Shown here: piece by piece, positions 17,182 through 25,912 of the stretch
Layout of the letters: the number at the start of each line of letters is the position of its first letter
Position numbering within the stretch: the first letter of the stretch is position 1
The notes under the pieces: model-generated
Told to the model about the DNA's origin: nothing
Seen by the model: only the letters and a program-made list of their open reading frames with translations
The model's database searches: none
Translations under genes and position numbers: made by a program
Source of the DNA: Halovenus sp037080055
Lineage (GTDB): Archaea > Halobacteriota > Halobacteria > Halobacteriales > Haloarculaceae
NCBI RefSeq assembly: GCF_037080055.1
Contig: NZ_JBAOJI010000003.1
Span: 310,001 to 374,000 of the forward strand
DNA length: 64,000 nucleotides
Direction: 5' to 3'

Positions 17182-18087
17182 ATGGAGCCGATACGCGTGG
17201 CAGTGCCCCGGAAGGGGCGACCGCTGGAGGCCGTCCTCGAACGGATCACCCGGAGCGGATTCGAGGAGACTGCTGACGAGATTATCTCGACACTTCGTTA
17301 CGAGAAGGCAATCACGAAAGGGAAGCGGTCGGATACAGATCACGTCTACGACCGGTTGCAGTCCTACAGCGAACTCTCGTCGCCGGAACAGCCGGAGTAT
17401 ACGCTCTTTCGAGACGCACGCGAGGGCATGCCGCGTCGGATCGTCTTCGATAGCGTCACGGTACCGTTCGGCGAGCAGCGACTCCAGTTGGTCGGCCGGG
17501 AAGAACCCCTTCGTGCGCTGCGCAAACACGAGTTCGCGCTGGGATTCGACAGCGCCGACCTCGTTCTCGAAGAGATTGTCTCGCTGGCAGACGACCCGTT
17601 GACCAGTCTCCAAGCCGTCAACGAACGGATCAGCCCGGCAGATACGGACGTTCGACTCGTCACGGGGCTCGGCGATACGGTCCATCACACCCTGCTCGCC
17701 AAACCGGAGGTGCTCGAGGCCCGCGATCAGCCACTCGACCGCGAGTTCGTTGCTGGCTACGAGGGAAACCTCTGTGTCTCTCCACGCTACGAACGGCTAG
17801 TGGAGGCGACGCTCGGCTCGAATGCTGTCGAGGGAATCGAATTTACCTATCCCGAAGAGGGGGAGGAGGAAGAAGCCGCAATCGCGGATTGCGGAGTCGG
17901 CGTCTATCTCACAGTTACTGGCTCGACGGCCCGCGAACACGGACTACTCGTCGGGGAGAAACTCTTCCCGAGCGAGACTGTGCTCCTCTCGAACGTCTCC
18001 GAAACGGACAGCCACACCGAGCAATTCGTCGAACAGTTCCTCGCGAACAGCGAACTCGAAACGGCGATGCCGACCCCGCAGAGTTGA
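17182..18087 (+). CDS. Divergent HisG-like (ATP phosphoribosyltransferase-fold) protein
   Basis: The 301-residue protein opens MEPIRVAVPRKGRPLEAVLERI, close to the HisG start, and has later segments reminiscent of HisG: EFALGFDSADLVLEEIV (compare the DLGI-type substrate segment) and DCGVGVYLTVTGSTAREHGL, like the STGTTL motif. The centre differs, with long charged insertions and a poly-Glu stretch near residue 240. It may be a HisG paralogue or a fold relative without the enzyme activity. Start at 17182 is preferred over 17113. No other histidine genes are near. Confidence 0.65.
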   Translation: MEPIRVAVPRKGRPLEAVLERITRSGFEETADEIISTLRYEKAITKGKRSDTDHVYDRLQSYSELSSPEQPEYTLFRDAREGMPRRIVFDSVTVPFGEQRLQLVGREEPLRALRKHEFALGFDSADLVLEEIVSLADDPLTSLQAVNERISPADTDVRLVTGLGDTVHHTLLAKPEVLEARDQPLDREFVAGYEGNLCVSPRYERLVEATLGSNAVEGIEFTYPEEGEEEEAAIADCGVGVYLTVTGSTAREHGLLVGEKLFPSETVLLSNVSETDSHTEQFVEQFLANSELETAMPTPQS

Positions 18088-18089
18088 GT

Positions 18090-18275
18090 TCAGTCCGCGC
18101 CAGCGTGTTTCCCATCGGCCGCTGTCCGTCGCCTGACGGATTCTGTCTCGTCTAGCGTATTTTCTGAAAGTGTCCCGTCGATCTCTGCTAACGTCTGCTC
18201 GTAGTCATCCAGCGTGGAGCCGAGCGCCTCTAACTCTGCGTCGATCTGCCGTTTGAGTTCCGTCACGTGTTCCAT
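18090..18275 (-). CDS. Small coiled-coil protein
   Basis: A 61-residue protein, mostly helical: MEHVTELKRQIDAELEALGSTLDDYEQTLAEIDGTLSE has hydrophobic residues at coiled-coil spacing, followed by a polar tail (SVRRRTAADGKHAGAD). No domain was recognised. Its stop lies 2 bases after the HisG-like stop in convergent orientation. Real status rests on composition and length. Confidence 0.5.
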   Translation of the reverse strand: MEHVTELKRQIDAELEALGSTLDDYEQTLAEIDGTLSENTLDETESVRRRTAADGKHAGAD

Positions 18276-18688
18276 ACCTTACCTACGGGTGGCTCGATAC
18301 TGTCGTCGTTCCCTCTCCAGTTAGGCCGCCGAACGCAAGACAGTCCTAACTATGAAGGTACGAGGAGGAGCCAGGATCAACCGTCTTTTTTTTGTACATG
18401 AGTAAGAACCGTCCGAAAAACCAGTTTCTCGTCCATTGTTTCGTTCTCAATAGAAACGTAGCCGTGAAGATTGTGGTACAGAATTTAATCTATATTAATT
18501 TCATTCATGGGTCACCAGTGACAGGGACTGTTCCTATTGCACAACACTCCTAACTGACGACAATATTGTTTGTAGAAAAATCTTTTTTAGGTGTATAGAT
18601 TTCAACCTAATAGCGATGTTACCCAAACGATTGTCCATGTCGTATCGGAAGCAAGATACCTTCGTCCAATTGTATGCGGAGGGAACCG
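18276..18688. other. AT-rich intergenic region before the symporter
   Basis: About 410 bases without a convincing coding frame. The base composition is clearly more AT-rich than the genes around it. It holds GTCAC-CA-GTGAC at 18511-18522, the palindrome ACAATATTGT at 18560-18569, and the wider inverted repeat listed separately. It is probably the promoter and control region of the symporter gene, with the small gene at 18090 reading the other way. Confidence 0.6.
18587..18610. promoter_or_regulatory. Inverted repeat TTAGGT-N12-ACCTAA before symporter
   Basis: Arms TTAGGT (18587-18592) and ACCTAA (18605-18610) are exact complements separated by 12 bases, so their centres lie about 18 bases apart, roughly two helical turns. 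The site is 79 bases upstream of the symporter ATG and next to a T-rich tract. This arrangement suits a dimeric regulator binding two half-sites. The match is six bases per arm, so it is suggestive only. Confidence 0.35.
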
Positions 18689-20212
18689 ATGAGTAACACT
18701 GCCATCGTCGGCGGCGTTGCCTTCTTTATCGGTATCACGATCATCGTCGGGTTGTGGGCGGCCAAACAGATCGAAGGCGACAGCGTCAATTACATCGTCG
18801 CGGGTCGGACGCTGATTTTGCCGCTCGCAGCAGCGACGCTAATGGCGCAGTCGTTGGACGCGAACGCGACGCTGGGGAACACCGATCTGACTTCTGCGTT
18901 CGGGTTCTGGGCTGGTGCCGCACTGCCGATTGGGCTGGCCGCCTGTCTGGTTATCTGCGGGCTCTTTTTCGCGAAACCCCTCAACAAGATGCGGCTGATC
19001 ACCATGCCCGATTTCTTCCGCAAACGGTACGGCCGGACGACCGAAGTACTCGCGTCCGTCGTGACGGTGATGAGTTTCGGTCTTCTGTTGGCTGGCAACC
19101 TCGTCGCGATGGGCTTTCTGTTCGAGACGTTCCTGGGCGTCAATTACGCCATTGGCATCCTGTTGATCGGAATCATCATCCTCGCGTACACGCTCGCAGG
19201 CGGGCTGTTCGCAGTCGCGTACACCGATGTCATTCAGGCAGGGATCGCGCTGCTCGGCTCTGTCGTCTTGCTCGGCTACGTGGGTATCAACTTCGGGTTC
19301 ACCATCCCGGCCGGGACAGGGCCGTCGAACATTGGACAGTTGACCAACGTCACCGATCCCACTTCGGGGGCGATGATCAACCTCGCGACGATCACCGCGC
19401 TGGCGTTCGGTAACCTCGTCGCGCTGGATTTCAACGAGCGGCTCTACGCCGCCAAGGATCCCGAAACCGCTCGGTTGGCCTGTTTCGCCGCTGCGGCCGG
19501 GACGCTCATCATCGGCATTCCGTTCTCGATTGTCGCACTCGGTGCGACGGATATCCTCGCCAGTATCGGTGCCGAAGCAGGCAGTGTACCAGTCCTCTAC
19601 GCGCTCATTCAGGAGGCACTCCCGGCCTGGCTCGGCGTTCTGGTGATCGTCGGCATCGTCGGTGCCTCGCTGTCGACCGGTGACGGCGCGATTCTCGCGA
19701 CGTCGTCGGTCATCGCGCGCAACGTGGTCGGTATTCGCTCGGAATCGAACACCGAGGGCCCGGTCAAGCAGGACAAACTCCTGCTGGTGACTCGGATCGT
19801 GGCCGTCGGTATGGCGATCCTCGGCTCGCTGATCGCGCTCCGGGACCCACAGACCGGCATGCTGCTCGTCCTAGCGTTCGATCTCAGCCTCGCAGGCGTT
19901 GCAGTGCCGTTCGCGTTCGGCCTGTTCTGGTCGAAGTCCACCCGAGAGGCCGCAATCTCTGCCATCCTCGTGGGCGCCACGTCCCGACTGGCGTTTTTCT
20001 TCCTCTCGCCGACCACCTACGGCCTCCCGAACAACCTGCTGTACATCGAGAACAGTCTGATCACCCCGGCGTTCGACGGCTTCCCGACGTTCATTAGTCC
20101 GCTGCTCGCCATCGGAACGTTCGTCGTCGTTGCGCTGGTTACCTACGAATCCAAAGCCGACAGCGACGTTCCGGCCGAACAGCCGACCGTCTTCGCCGAG
20201 GCGAACGACTAA
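18689..20212 (+). CDS. Sodium:solute symporter (SSF family)
   Basis: The 507-residue protein has about 13 hydrophobic segments and the SSF pattern: a short outside N-terminus, YIVAGRTLILPLAAATLMAQS in the first core helices, and the GASLSTGDGAILATSSVIARNVVG segment that is a strong SSF landmark. Substrate cannot be read from sequence; SSF members move proline, acetate, urea, pantothenate and others with Na+. GGAGGG at 18678-18683 favours the ATG at 18689 over the one at 18674. Its neighbours downstream are a ZIP transporter and a ureohydrolase on the opposite strand. Confidence 0.9.
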   Translation: MSNTAIVGGVAFFIGITIIVGLWAAKQIEGDSVNYIVAGRTLILPLAAATLMAQSLDANATLGNTDLTSAFGFWAGAALPIGLAACLVICGLFFAKPLNKMRLITMPDFFRKRYGRTTEVLASVVTVMSFGLLLAGNLVAMGFLFETFLGVNYAIGILLIGIIILAYTLAGGLFAVAYTDVIQAGIALLGSVVLLGYVGINFGFTIPAGTGPSNIGQLTNVTDPTSGAMINLATITALAFGNLVALDFNERLYAAKDPETARLACFAAAAGTLIIGIPFSIVALGATDILASIGAEAGSVPVLYALIQEALPAWLGVLVIVGIVGASLSTGDGAILATSSVIARNVVGIRSESNTEGPVKQDKLLLVTRIVAVGMAILGSLIALRDPQTGMLLVLAFDLSLAGVAVPFAFGLFWSKSTREAAISAILVGATSRLAFFFLSPTTYGLPNNLLYIENSLITPAFDGFPTFISPLLAIGTFVVVALVTYESKADSDVPAEQPTVFAEAND

Positions 20213-20270
20213 CCCCAACCGATCGGTTCCTTTTCTGCGTCGGCCTTGCGAGAGTTGCTTACGACGGTTT

Positions 20271-21125
20271 TCATCCGGCCAGCGCGATGTCAAGATACAA
20301 CATGATGATGACACCGGCCATGAGTCCGAGCGTCGCGACCCGCTCGTGGCCGCTCCTGTGAGTCTCAGGAATAATCTCGTCAGAGATGACGAACAACATC
20401 GCACCCGCTGCGAACCCCATCGCGTACGGCAAGATCGGTTCGATTGTCGCGACCGCGATGGCTCCTAAAACAGCCAGGGGAATCTCGACGACGCCCGCCC
20501 GAATCCCCGCGACGGCGGCGTACAGTCGACGGTCGAGACCGGCGTTGATCGCCGCTACGGAGACCGCCAATCCCTCGGGAATGTTCTGCAGACCGATCGC
20601 GAACATCAGCGAGAGTGCGGAGCCGAGTTGTGCCGGATCCCGCCCGGCGGCACCGAATCCGACACCGACGGCCAGCCCCTCGGGCATATTGTGCAGTGTA
20701 ATGGCCAGAATAAACAGCACGACGCCAGCCAGTCTCTCGTCTGTGACTGGCAGCGTTTCGTCGGGATTCGCCGCATCCGTCCGACGACTGCCAGTCAGCA
20801 AATAGTGGGCGTGAGGGACGAGTACGTCCGCCCGATCCAGAAACAGCGCACCGAGTCCGACACCGATCAGTGTCGGAATCGGATTGCCGCCCGAGTACTC
20901 TTCGATCCCGGGGATGATGAGGCTGGTAAAGGCCGCTGCGAGCATGACGCCGGCCGCGAATCCAAGCATCCCGTCCAGCGCACGCTCCGAGGGGTTTCGC
21001 CAGACGAGCACGAGCGATGCACCGAACAGGTTCATCGTCGCGATGATAATCCCGCCCGCGAGCGCCTGGATGACGGGAGATGTCCCGACGAGACGGACGA
21101 ATGTGTCCGTAACCTCGACTGTCAT
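20271..21125 (-). CDS. ZIP family metal transporter
   Basis: The 284-residue protein has eight or so membrane segments with the ZIP metal-binding helices 4 and 5: LFILAITLHNMPEGLAVGVG and MFAIGLQNIPEGLAVSVA. The HNxPEG and QNxPEG motifs are the conserved transport site. A His-containing stretch (VLVPHAHYLLTG) precedes them. ZIP proteins bring zinc, iron, manganese or other divalent ions into the cytoplasm. The metal cannot be told here. It is convergent with the symporter and follows the ureohydrolase gene in the same direction. Confidence 0.94.
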   Translation of the reverse strand: MTVEVTDTFVRLVGTSPVIQALAGGIIIATMNLFGASLVLVWRNPSERALDGMLGFAAGVMLAAAFTSLIIPGIEEYSGGNPIPTLIGVGLGALFLDRADVLVPHAHYLLTGSRRTDAANPDETLPVTDERLAGVVLFILAITLHNMPEGLAVGVGFGAAGRDPAQLGSALSLMFAIGLQNIPEGLAVSVAAINAGLDRRLYAAVAGIRAGVVEIPLAVLGAIAVATIEPILPYAMGFAAGAMLFVISDEIIPETHRSGHERVATLGLMAGVIIMLYLDIALAG

Positions 21126-21261
21126 GTCTACTGTTCCGAGAACTGAAACGATATAGCTGTGGGTTCTGCCCCGGGTTAGCAGCGGTTACAGATCTCCCAC
21201 AGACGGGTTCTCATGCTGATCGTCTGGCTCGGCAGGCAGTAAAAACAAAAGAGCGGTTAGC

Positions 21262-22368
21262 TCAGTCGTCGCTCGGGGCCGGCGTCTTCTGGAGCTCCTC
21301 TTTCGGTCGGATGGGGTTCCCTTCTTCGAGGCCGCGATGGGAGAGTGCGAGTCCTTCCATCACCTCGATGCAGAGGCGGTTCGCGAAGCCAGAGGTGATC
21401 CCGCCGTTGTACGAACTCGTGTCGCTGGCGTCGTACTGCGGTGCAACCTCGACGACGTCGAATCCGAAGTTGTCGATATCCATCTGCTTGACAATTTGGC
21501 GGATCATCGCGAAGGTTTCTCGGGGCATGAGTCCGCCCGGTTCCGGTTCACCCGTCCCCGGGCAGTAGGCCGGGTCCATTACGTCGACGTCGAAGGAGAG
21601 CCACACAGCGTCCGTCCCGTCAGTCGCGCGATCGACTGCGTCCTGGGCAATCGAGGACAGGTCGCCGTCCATCACGTCGAAGGAGGTGTACCACTTCATG
21701 TCCGCATCCCGCATATCCTCGTAGACATCAGGGCCCGGCCAGTAGCCGCGCGGGCCGATCAGCGTGTAGTTCTCCCCCTCGAAGAGACCGTCGTCGTAGG
21801 CCCGTTTTACCCACGCACCGTGGTCGTACTCGAAACCGGTCAGTCCGTCGTCGCCGGTATCTGCGTGACAGTCGAAGTGAATCAGGCCGACATTGTCGTA
21901 GTCGTTGGCCTCGGCCCACCCTTTCATGTCGGGGTAGGTGATCGAGTGATCTCCACCGATCACGAGCGGCATCATCCCCTTCTCGGAGATGTTCCGTACC
22001 GACTCCTGGATGTTGAGTTGGCTCTGCCGAGTATCGCCCGGCGAGATGGTCGCGTCGCCGGTGTCGACGACGCCGAAGGAATCGAACGGATCGACGCCGG
22101 TTTCGATGTTGAAATGCTGGTAGGGCGGCGACGGGACCGTCGAGGCGGCGCGCACCGCTCGTGGCCCGTATCGCGTTCCTGGACGGATCGTCGTCGCCGT
22201 GTCCAGCGGCGCACCGAGCACGCCGATGTCCGCGTCGCTGTCTTCTAGTTCCTCCTCCGTCGTCGCCGTCGGGAGTTTCAGAAAGGAGGGAATGCCGCTG
22301 AAGATCGGTTCGTTTGCTTCCTTGTGCTTGTCGCCGTAGATATCCTCACCGTTTCTATTGTCTTCCAT
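21262..22368 (-). CDS. Agmatinase/arginase family ureohydrolase
   Basis: The 368-residue protein has all metal-ligand motifs of the ureohydrolase family: GGDHSITYPDMK, LIHFDCHADTGDD and SFDVDVMDPAYCPGTGEPEPGGL. An N-terminal part (residues 1-50, GIPSFLKLPTATTEEEL) is longer than in classical SpeB agmatinase. The enzyme would cut a guanidino compound to release urea. Agmatine is the default substrate; guanidinobutyrate, or guanidine itself as in nickel-dependent GdmH enzymes, are alternatives that sequence reading cannot exclude. A Zn/Ni-type ZIP transporter and an Na+ symporter lie next to it. Confidence 0.9.
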   Translation of the reverse strand: MEDNRNGEDIYGDKHKEANEPIFSGIPSFLKLPTATTEEELEDSDADIGVLGAPLDTATTIRPGTRYGPRAVRAASTVPSPPYQHFNIETGVDPFDSFGVVDTGDATISPGDTRQSQLNIQESVRNISEKGMMPLVIGGDHSITYPDMKGWAEANDYDNVGLIHFDCHADTGDDGLTGFEYDHGAWVKRAYDDGLFEGENYTLIGPRGYWPGPDVYEDMRDADMKWYTSFDVMDGDLSSIAQDAVDRATDGTDAVWLSFDVDVMDPAYCPGTGEPEPGGLMPRETFAMIRQIVKQMDIDNFGFDVVEVAPQYDASDTSSYNGGITSGFANRLCIEVMEGLALSHRGLEEGNPIRPKEELQKTPAPSDD

Positions 22369-22718
22369 TGGTATCCTCTTTGTAACTGGTCAAACGTTTT
22401 GTGTACTGCCGACATATGTTGTCTCCTTTCGTATCTAATAAGCGCTTCTTAGAATGTGTAATACCGCATCCGGGAGACACAGGTGTCCCAGTTGTTGGGG
22501 GTATCGGCCCATACTGTCCAAGGGTCCTAATACAAACAAGCTCGATAGATGAGACAATGCAGCTGAATACGGCAACAAAATCGACACAAGTTGGGCAAAT
22601 GTGTATCATTTTCGCGCTCGGATAACTGTTTTGAGCACCCGACGCAATCGACCGTGTAGATAGCTCGAATGACGAACGAATGTCGCGCGCACACGGGACG
22701 GGTCGGGTATTACGTTCG
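22369..22718. other. Intergenic region between ureohydrolase and AbrB-PhoU regulator
   Basis: About 350 bases between divergent starts, AT-richer than its surroundings. A short hairpin-capable sequence, GGGAGACACAGGTGTCCC (22472-22489), has inner arms GACAC and GTGTC around AG. Short frames here (for example 22401-22625) have no haloarchaeal codon character. The region likely holds both promoters. Confidence 0.5.
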
Positions 22719-23732
22719 ATGAGAGGTGGCAATCCAGTTCGGTCGAACAGGAAACTCCAGCAGGTCGGTTCCTCGACGCTTGCAGTCACCTTGCCGGTAG
22801 ACTGGGTTGAAAAGCAGGGGCTGAGCAAAGGCGACGAGGTGGTCGTCCAGCGCGACGAGAGCGGCGGGTCGCTGCTGGTCGTCCCGAACGATCCTCACGA
22901 GAACGAACAGAGCGTCGAAATCGACGCCGACGAGTTCAGCCCCGAGCAGTTCAGGCAGGTGTTGCTCACCCAGTACATCCTCGGCCGACACCAGGTAACG
23001 GTCACGAGTTCGGATGGACTCTCGAACGAGCAGTTCAACGTCGTCATCGAACTCGAACAGCAGTTGATGGGCTTCGGCGTCGTCGAGCAGACCCAGCAGC
23101 GGGTCGTCATTCGGTGTTCGGTCGCAGTGAAGGAGTTCGATATTCGGAATCTGCTCGAACGACTGGCCAGGACGGAGGCGGGGATCCGGGCGGCAGCGGT
23201 GTCGGTGGCGCTGGGTGAGCAAGAGACACTGCCAGACCGACAGGAACAACAGCTCTGGCGGCTGTTCTGTCTGTTCCTTCGGCTTGTCTTCACGACCTAC
23301 CGAAACCCTCGGCTCAACGATGCCGTCGGCATCGACACCGGCTTCCCACTGATCGGCTACCGGTCGGTCGGGACGGACCTCGTCATGATGGCCGGGAGTT
23401 CCCGCCAACTCGCCGAATCCGGCAAGCAGACCGGACTCGACCGCCAGCAGCGTGTGGACCTCGCCGACGCTGTCGACGAAGCAGTCACGGCGACGGTCGC
23501 AGTCGTCGTCGAACCGACCCACGACGATGTCGAATCAGCCCGGACGATGATCGCCGAGACGCGGACACAATTCGAGGAGACTGCGACGGACACCGGCCCT
23601 GAGGGGACCCGGCTCTTGCCCTACTTCCGGACGATTCTTGATCACGCCGAGCGGATGCAAGCAGTCGCTGCTCGGTTGGCCTACCGGGAAGCAGAGACAA
23701 AAAACGAAACTGAAGACGAGACGAGGGTCTAG
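22719..23732 (+). CDS. AbrB-PhoU type phosphate-uptake-regulator-like protein
   Basis: The 337-residue protein starts with a SpoVT/AbrB-like swapped-hairpin domain (residues 8-50: SNRKLQQVGSSTLAVTLPVDWVEKQGLSKGDEVVV) that binds DNA, then a long helical region typical of this archaeal family but with weak PhoU resemblance. It lacks the clear PhoU repeats of its relatives at 25913 and 33250, so it may sense something other than phosphate. ATG at 22719 is preferred; 22680 is also possible. It is convergent with sucD. Confidence 0.82.
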   Translation: MRGGNPVRSNRKLQQVGSSTLAVTLPVDWVEKQGLSKGDEVVVQRDESGGSLLVVPNDPHENEQSVEIDADEFSPEQFRQVLLTQYILGRHQVTVTSSDGLSNEQFNVVIELEQQLMGFGVVEQTQQRVVIRCSVAVKEFDIRNLLERLARTEAGIRAAAVSVALGEQETLPDRQEQQLWRLFCLFLRLVFTTYRNPRLNDAVGIDTGFPLIGYRSVGTDLVMMAGSSRQLAESGKQTGLDRQQRVDLADAVDEAVTATVAVVVEPTHDDVESARTMIAETRTQFEETATDTGPEGTRLLPYFRTILDHAERMQAVAARLAYREAETKNETEDETRV

Positions 23733-24598
23733 AAGAGGTCTTCGACGTGGTCGGCGACCTCGTTTGGCGTGTCACCGACGGGGACGCCAGCGCTCTCCAG
23801 TGCGTTGATCTTGCTCTCGGCCGTTCCGGTTCCGGAACTGGAGACGATTGCACCGGCGTGGCCCATTCGTTTGCCCGGCGGTGCCGTTCGGCCGGCGATG
23901 AAGCCGACAACCGGCGTGTCGACGTGTTCGTCGATGTAGGCAGCGGCTTCCTCCTCGTCCTCGCCGCCGATTTCGCCGCACATCACGATGGCGTCGGTGT
24001 CGGGGTCGTCCTCGAACAGTTCCAGCGCGCCGATGAAGTCCGTCCCGATGATCGGGTCGCCGCCGATCCCGATTGCGGTCGACTGGCCGAGACCGCGCTC
24101 GGTGAGGTTGTCGACGACCTGGTAGGTGAGCGTTCCCGAGCGGGAGACGAGACCGACGTTGCCGGCCTCGAAGATGTTGCCCGGCAGGATGCCGAGTTTG
24201 GCGACTCCCGGCGTGATGAGGCCCGGACAGTTCGGCCCGACGAGGTGCGTGTCGGTGTCCTGAAGCTGCCGGTAGACCCGGCTCATGTCCTGGGTCGGAA
24301 TGCCCTCGGTGATCGCGACGACCAGATCGACCGGCGCGTCCAGCGCCTCGAACAGCGCGTCACCGGCGAAGGCCGGCGGGACGAAGACGACGGCTGCGTT
24401 GGCGTCTTCTTCGCGGGCCGCTCCCGCGACGGTGTCGTAGACTGGGACGCCAGCGACTTCCTGTCCGCCGCGGCCGGGCACCGCGCCGGCGACGACGTTG
24501 GTTCCGTACTCCATCATCTGTTCGGTGTGGAACTTCCCTTCGCCGCCGGTGATTCCCTGCACGACGACGCGGGTGTCCTCGTCGACGAGGACGCTCAT
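23729..24598 (-). CDS. sucD: Succinyl-CoA synthetase alpha subunit
   Basis: The 289-residue protein begins MSVLVDEDTRVVVQGITGGEGKFH with the CoA-binding Rossmann fold, contains GPNCPGLITP and the phospho-histidine region MGHAGAIVSSSGTGTAESK near residue 246. It pairs with the beta subunit to make ATP or GTP from succinyl-CoA in the citric acid cycle. Its start overlaps the sucC stop by 4 bases (ATGA), so translation is probably coupled. The stop region overlaps the AbrB-PhoU gene by 4 bases in convergent fashion. Confidence 0.97.
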   Translation of the reverse strand: MSVLVDEDTRVVVQGITGGEGKFHTEQMMEYGTNVVAGAVPGRGGQEVAGVPVYDTVAGAAREEDANAAVVFVPPAFAGDALFEALDAPVDLVVAITEGIPTQDMSRVYRQLQDTDTHLVGPNCPGLITPGVAKLGILPGNIFEAGNVGLVSRSGTLTYQVVDNLTERGLGQSTAIGIGGDPIIGTDFIGALELFEDDPDTDAIVMCGEIGGEDEEEAAAYIDEHVDTPVVGFIAGRTAPPGKRMGHAGAIVSSSGTGTAESKINALESAGVPVGDTPNEVADHVEDLF

Positions 24599-25740
24599 TG
24601 TTCCACCTCCTCGGCCGCCTCGACGGCAGCCTGGACGGCGTCTTCGAGTGTCGCTTCGACCTGAACGAGATCTGTGTTGAGAATTTCCATGCCTTCCTCC
24701 GCGTTCGTCCCCGCGAGGCGGACGATGACCTGTTTCGGAATGTCGTCGAACTGTTCGAGCGCCTGGTTGATCCCGTTGGCAACCTCGTCACCGCGGGTAA
24801 TCCCGCCGAAGATATTGAAGACGACGGCGTCGACGTTCTCGTCAGAGAAGACCATATCGAGGGCGTTGGCGACTCGCTCGGCTTTCGCACCGCCACCGAT
24901 ATCGAGGAAGTTCGCGGGCGTACCGCCGTAGTAATCCACGAGATCCAGCGTCGTCATCACCAGTCCCGCACCGTTGCCGATGATGCCGACGTTGCCCGAG
25001 AGACGGACGTAATCGAAGCCGTACTCGTTGGCTTTGGCTTCGAGGTCGTCTTCTGCGGCCTCGTCTTCCATCTCGGCCAGATCCTGCTGGCGGAACAGCG
25101 CGTCGCCGTCGAGGTTGAAGACCGCGTCGGCGGCGATCACTTCGTTGTCGTCGGTGACCATCAGTGGGTTGATCTCGGCGTCCGCGCCGTCTCGCTCCTC
25201 CCAGAGGTCGTACAGCGTCGAGAGGACACTCGCAACGTCCATCGCGATGTCCTGATCAACGCCGGCCTCGTAGACCACCTTTCGCGCTTCGTACTCGTGC
25301 AAGCCGAAGGCGGGGTCGATGTGTTCGCGGGCGATTGCGTCGGGGTCTTCCTCGGCGACCTCCTCGATGTTGACACCGCCGCGGGTCGAGACCATCGCGA
25401 CTGGCTGACCCTCACCGCGATCCATCGTCACGCCGACGTACAGTTCGTTGACGAAGTCGACTGCTTCCTCGACCAGCACGCGGTCGACCGTGTAGCCTTT
25501 GAGATCCATCCCCAGAATCTCGTCGGCGGCCTCGCGGGCTTCCTCGTCGTCTTCGACGAGTTTGATCCCGCCGGCTTTGCCACGCCCACCCACGTGGACT
25601 TGTGCCTTGATGGCGACGGGGTAGCCGATCTCACCGGCAGCCTCGACGGCCTCGTCTACTGTCCGCGCGAGCGTTGCGTCGGGTGTCGGAATTCCTGCAT
25701 CGGCGAATACCTCCTTCGCCTGATATTCGTGTAATCGCAT
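24595..25740 (-). CDS. sucC: Succinyl-CoA synthetase beta subunit
   Basis: The 381-residue protein starts MRLHEYQAKEVFADAGIPTPD, followed by the ATP-grasp segments VGGRGKAGGIKLVEDDEEA and INPLMVTDDNEVIAADAV, and ends with the nucleotide-binding C-terminal domain FNIFGGITRGDEVANG. It forms succinyl-CoA synthetase with SucD. A longer in-frame version to 25929 adds residues that lack the conserved start, so 25740 is used. Confidence 0.97.
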   Translation of the reverse strand: MRLHEYQAKEVFADAGIPTPDATLARTVDEAVEAAGEIGYPVAIKAQVHVGGRGKAGGIKLVEDDEEAREAADEILGMDLKGYTVDRVLVEEAVDFVNELYVGVTMDRGEGQPVAMVSTRGGVNIEEVAEEDPDAIAREHIDPAFGLHEYEARKVVYEAGVDQDIAMDVASVLSTLYDLWEERDGADAEINPLMVTDDNEVIAADAVFNLDGDALFRQQDLAEMEDEAAEDDLEAKANEYGFDYVRLSGNVGIIGNGAGLVMTTLDLVDYYGGTPANFLDIGGGAKAERVANALDMVFSDENVDAVVFNIFGGITRGDEVANGINQALEQFDDIPKQVIVRLAGTNAEEGMEILNTDLVQVEATLEDAVQAAVEAAEEVEQ

Positions 25741-25912
25741 CCTAGCCACTTGTTCTCCCGACGCCGTGTTAGTTGTACCGAAACGGATCGCTCCCGACCG
25801 TGCAATCGTGGCGATACTGACCGCCTTCTCCCGAATTTGTTCATTATCTTTGCGGACAATAACAGAGATGCCCCCTTCGATGTCTGTGATGGTGACAGGT
25901 CCGATAACTGAC

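Noticed and set aside
22401..22625. 74-codon frame between ureohydrolase and AbrB-PhoU gene
   Set aside because: Low Asp/Glu content and many AT-rich codons, unlike haloarchaeal proteins; likely non-coding control DNA.
24598..25734. Plus-strand open frame of 378 codons over sucC
   Set aside because: Opposite to a complete sucC with all motifs; the translation has no recognisable domain.
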